Assembly (NCBI GenBank): GCA_945952425.1
Contig: CAMFIX010000138.1
Span: 1-7,465, forward strand
DNA: 7,465 nt
Direction of reading: 5' to 3'
Source: an uncultured Pseudorhodobacter sp.
GTDB lineage: Bacteria; Pseudomonadota; Alphaproteobacteria; Rhodobacterales; Rhodobacteraceae
Shown: one piece after another, positions 5,893-7,465 of the stretch
Numbering within the stretch: position 1 is the stretch's first letter
How the letters are laid out: each line of letters opens with the position of its first letter
Position numbers and translations under genes: made by a program
Notes under the pieces: generated by a model
Seen by the model: the letters and a program-made list of their open reading frames with translations, nothing else
What the model was told of the DNA's origin: nothing
Database searches by the model: none

Positions 5893-6888
5893 ATGACCCT
5901 GATGAAATCCCTGCTCGGCGCCACCGCGCTTCTGGCGCTTGGCACCGTGGCGGCCCTGGCCGAACCGGCGATCATTTACGACCTGGGCGGCAAGAACGAC
6001 AAGTCGTTCAACGAAGCCGCCTTCAACGGGGCCGAGAAATGGGCCAAGGAAACCGGCGGCACCTACAAAGAGCTGGAAATGCAGAACGAGGCCCAGCGCG
6101 AACAGGCGCTGCGCCAGCTGGCCGAATCGGGCGCCAACCCGATCGTCATGACCGGCTTCGCCTTCGGTGACGTGCTGAGCAGCGTGGCGCCCGACTATCC
6201 GAACACCAAGTTCGCCATCGTCGACATGGTGGTCGATCAGCCCAATGTGAAGTCCATCGTCTTCACCGAGGACCAGGGCTCCTACCTCGTCGGCCTCCTG
6301 GCCGGCATGGCGTCCAAGACCCATACCGTGGGCTTCATCGGCGGCATGGACATCCCGCTGATCCGCCGCTTCGGCTGCGGCTATGCCCAGGGCGTGCTGG
6401 CGGCCGATCCCAAGGCCAAGGTCGTGCTGAACATGACCGGCACCGACCCCTCGGCCTGGAACAACCCGGTGAAGGGCGCCGAGATCGCCAAGTCGCAGCA
6501 AAGCCAGGGCGCCGACGTGATCTACGCCGCGGCTGGCGGCACGGGCGTGGGCGTGCTGCAAGCCGCCGCCGACCTGAAGATCCTCTCCATCGGCGTGGAC
6601 AGCAACCAGAACTACATGCACCCGGGCTCGGTCCTGACCTCGATGATGAAGCGCGTGGACACCGCCGTCTACAACGCCTTCAAGGACGGCGCCGACCTGA
6701 AGCCCGGCCTGACCGTGATGGACCTCGCGGCGGGCGGCGTGGATTATGCGCTGGACGACAACAACAAGGCGCTGATCACCGACGACATGAAGAAGGCCGT
6801 GGAAGACGCCAAGGCCAAGATCATCTCGGGCGAGATCAAGGTGCACGACTACATGTCGGACAACACCTGCCCGGCGGCGCAGTTCTGA
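5893..6888 (+). CDS. BMP-family (PnrA-like) ABC transporter periplasmic substrate-binding protein
   Basis: The captured-ligand component of an ABC uptake system. The 331-residue protein starts with a classical signal peptide: Lys5, hydrophobic core 7-20 and an ALA|EP cleavage site after Ala23. There is no lipobox Cys, so it is a soluble periplasmic protein, unlike the lipoprotein PnrA/TmpC or BmpA. Family hallmarks are YDLGGKNDKSFNEAAFNG (29-46), TGFAFGD (87-93), EDQGSYLVGLLAGM (126-139), VGFIGGMDIPLI (146-157) and GVDSNQNYMHPGSVLTSMMK (234-253). The BMP family mostly binds purine or other nucleosides, so nucleoside uptake is the likely role, though some alphaproteobacterial members bind other ligands. 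Cys162 and Cys326 could form a periplasmic disulfide. The ATG has GGGAG six bases upstream. The stop TGA shares one base with the ATG of the ATPase gene. Confidence 0.93.
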   Translation: MTLMKSLLGATALLALGTVAALAEPAIIYDLGGKNDKSFNEAAFNGAEKWAKETGGTYKELEMQNEAQREQALRQLAESGANPIVMTGFAFGDVLSSVAPDYPNTKFAIVDMVVDQPNVKSIVFTEDQGSYLVGLLAGMASKTHTVGFIGGMDIPLIRRFGCGYAQGVLAADPKAKVVLNMTGTDPSAWNNPVKGAEIAKSQQSQGADVIYAAAGGTGVGVLQAAADLKILSIGVDSNQNYMHPGSVLTSMMKRVDTAVYNAFKDGADLKPGLTVMDLAAGGVDYALDDNNKALITDDMKKAVEDAKAKIISGEIKVHDYMSDNTCPAAQF

Positions 6889-7465
6889 TGCCCTCAGGCA
6901 TTCAAGCGGGGCGGCAGGCAACTGCCGCCCCTTTTGCCATCGAGCTGCGCGGCATCTCCAAGGCCTTCGGGCCGGTGCAGGCCAACCGCGACATCAACAT
7001 CGCCGTGCCCCGGGGCACGATCCACGGCATCATCGGCGAGAACGGCGCGGGGAAATCGACCCTGATGTCGATCCTCTACGGCTTTTACAAAGCCGATGCC
7101 GGGACGATCCTGATCGGCGGCCAACCGACCGCCATCCCCGACAGCCAAAGCGCGATCCGCGCCGGCATCGGTATGGTGTTCCAGCATTTCAAGCTGGTGC
7201 AGAATTTCACGGTGCTGGAGAACATCATTCTCGGCGCCGAAGACGGGGCGCTTCTGAACACCTCGCTCGGGCGCGCACGCAAAGCGCTGGCGGAGCTTTC
7301 CCGCGAATACGACCTGGATGTGGACCCCGATGCCCTGGTCGAAGACCTGTCGGTCGGCCACCAGCAGCGGGTCGAGATCCTCAAGGTGCTGTATCGTCAG
7401 GCCGATACCCTGATCCTGGACGAAACCACCGGGGGTCTGACGCCGGATGAGGACGATCACCTCTT
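6888..7465 (+). CDS. BMP-associated ABC transporter ATP-binding protein, N-terminal fragment
   Basis: Cytoplasmic ATPase that powers the transporter served by the BMP protein. 192 codons are present before the window ends; relatives are about 500 residues with two tandem ATPase domains, so this is most of the first domain. Seen here: Walker A GENGAGKST (50-58), Q-loop Gln99 in GMVFQHFKLV, signature LSVGHQQRVEILK (154-166) and Walker B TLILDE (174-179) with catalytic Glu179. The ATG at 6888 overlaps the BMP stop as TGATG, without a good ribosome site of its own, so coupled translation is likely. It is the only in-frame ATG before the ATPase fold, although the fold itself begins only at AIELRGISK (17-25). 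The first 16 codons contain a strong hairpin. Thr180 replaces the usual Pro after the catalytic Glu, within an odd DETTGGLTPDEDD stretch. The permease genes would lie downstream. Confidence 0.92.
   Translation, partial: MPSGIQAGRQATAAPFAIELRGISKAFGPVQANRDINIAVPRGTIHGIIGENGAGKSTLMSILYGFYKADAGTILIGGQPTAIPDSQSAIRAGIGMVFQHFKLVQNFTVLENIILGAEDGALLNTSLGRARKALAELSREYDLDVDPDALVEDLSVGHQQRVEILKVLYRQADTLILDETTGGLTPDEDDHL
6908..6935 (+). terminator. GCAA-loop hairpin with T run after the BMP gene
   Basis: GGGGCGGCAG (6908-6917) pairs base for base with CTGCCGCCCC (6922-6931) around the GNRA tetraloop GCAA, followed by TTTT (6932-6935). It has the form of an intrinsic terminator, starting 19 bases after the BMP stop codon. 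It also lies inside the reading frame of the ATPase gene (codons 7-16). The likely role is partial termination or protection of the BMP message 3' end, so that more binding protein than ATPase is made; ribosomes entering the ATPase frame would open it. Confidence 0.75.

Noticed and set aside
5695..6921. 408-codon minus-strand open frame opposite the BMP gene
   Set aside because: His/Val/Gly-rich shadow typical of the antisense of high-GC coding DNA; the plus strand has signal peptide, family motifs and a ribosome site.

Overview
This window is GC-rich (roughly two thirds G+C) and gene-dense. It reads as chromosomal DNA of an alphaproteobacterium, most likely of the Rhodobacter/Paracoccus group (Rhodobacteraceae). 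Three things point there: an RpoH sigma factor of the RpoHII type preceded by a sequence matching the Rhodobacter sigma-E promoter, the gene run coaBC-dut-moeB behind it, and a GC-rich hairpin element between convergent genes of a kind I recall from this family. Both ends cut through genes. No tRNA, rRNA, CRISPR array, transposase or phage gene is visible, so I read it as core chromosome rather than a mobile region.

Layout. Positions 1-282 (+) hold the C-terminal 93 codons of a LigB/DODA-type extradiol dioxygenase. A convergent gap (283-381) holds a strong GC hairpin and AT-richer flank. From 382 to 4187 four genes run on the minus strand; in transcription order they are rpoH (RpoHII-like sigma factor), coaBC (coenzyme A synthesis), dut (dUTPase) and a membrane-anchored MoeB/ThiF-type E1-like adenylyltransferase whose start overlaps the dut stop by four bases. 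From 4237 onward everything is on the plus strand: cobU (late cobalamin synthesis), a glutathione S-transferase-like protein with a C-terminal TRASH/YHS-like metal finger, then the start of a nucleoside-type ABC uptake operon (BMP-family periplasmic binding protein and the truncated ATPase gene).

How the parts work together. Most of these are housekeeping genes that sit side by side without one shared pathway. The regulatory DNA is the more interesting part. The 49-bp gap between rpoH and cobU, together with the first codons of cobU, contains TGATCC-N18-TAACAG facing rpoH. This agrees with a sigma-E to RpoHII cascade for singlet-oxygen stress, and it places the rpoH promoter directly over the cobU ribosome site and start codon. 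The BMP transporter operon has a plausible sigma-70 promoter, a perfect 16-bp palindrome about 37 bp upstream of it overlapping the GST stop codon, and a perfect 10-bp GCAA-loop hairpin with a T run just after the binding-protein stop. That hairpin lies inside the first codons of the ATPase gene and probably sets the ratio of binding protein to ATPase.

I did not find a wholly new multi-gene system. The best leads are the sigma-E promoter/cobU overlap, the GST-metal-finger fusion and the hairpin embedded in the ATPase reading frame. The last 50 bases encode an atypical Walker B region that may be a contig-end sequence error.
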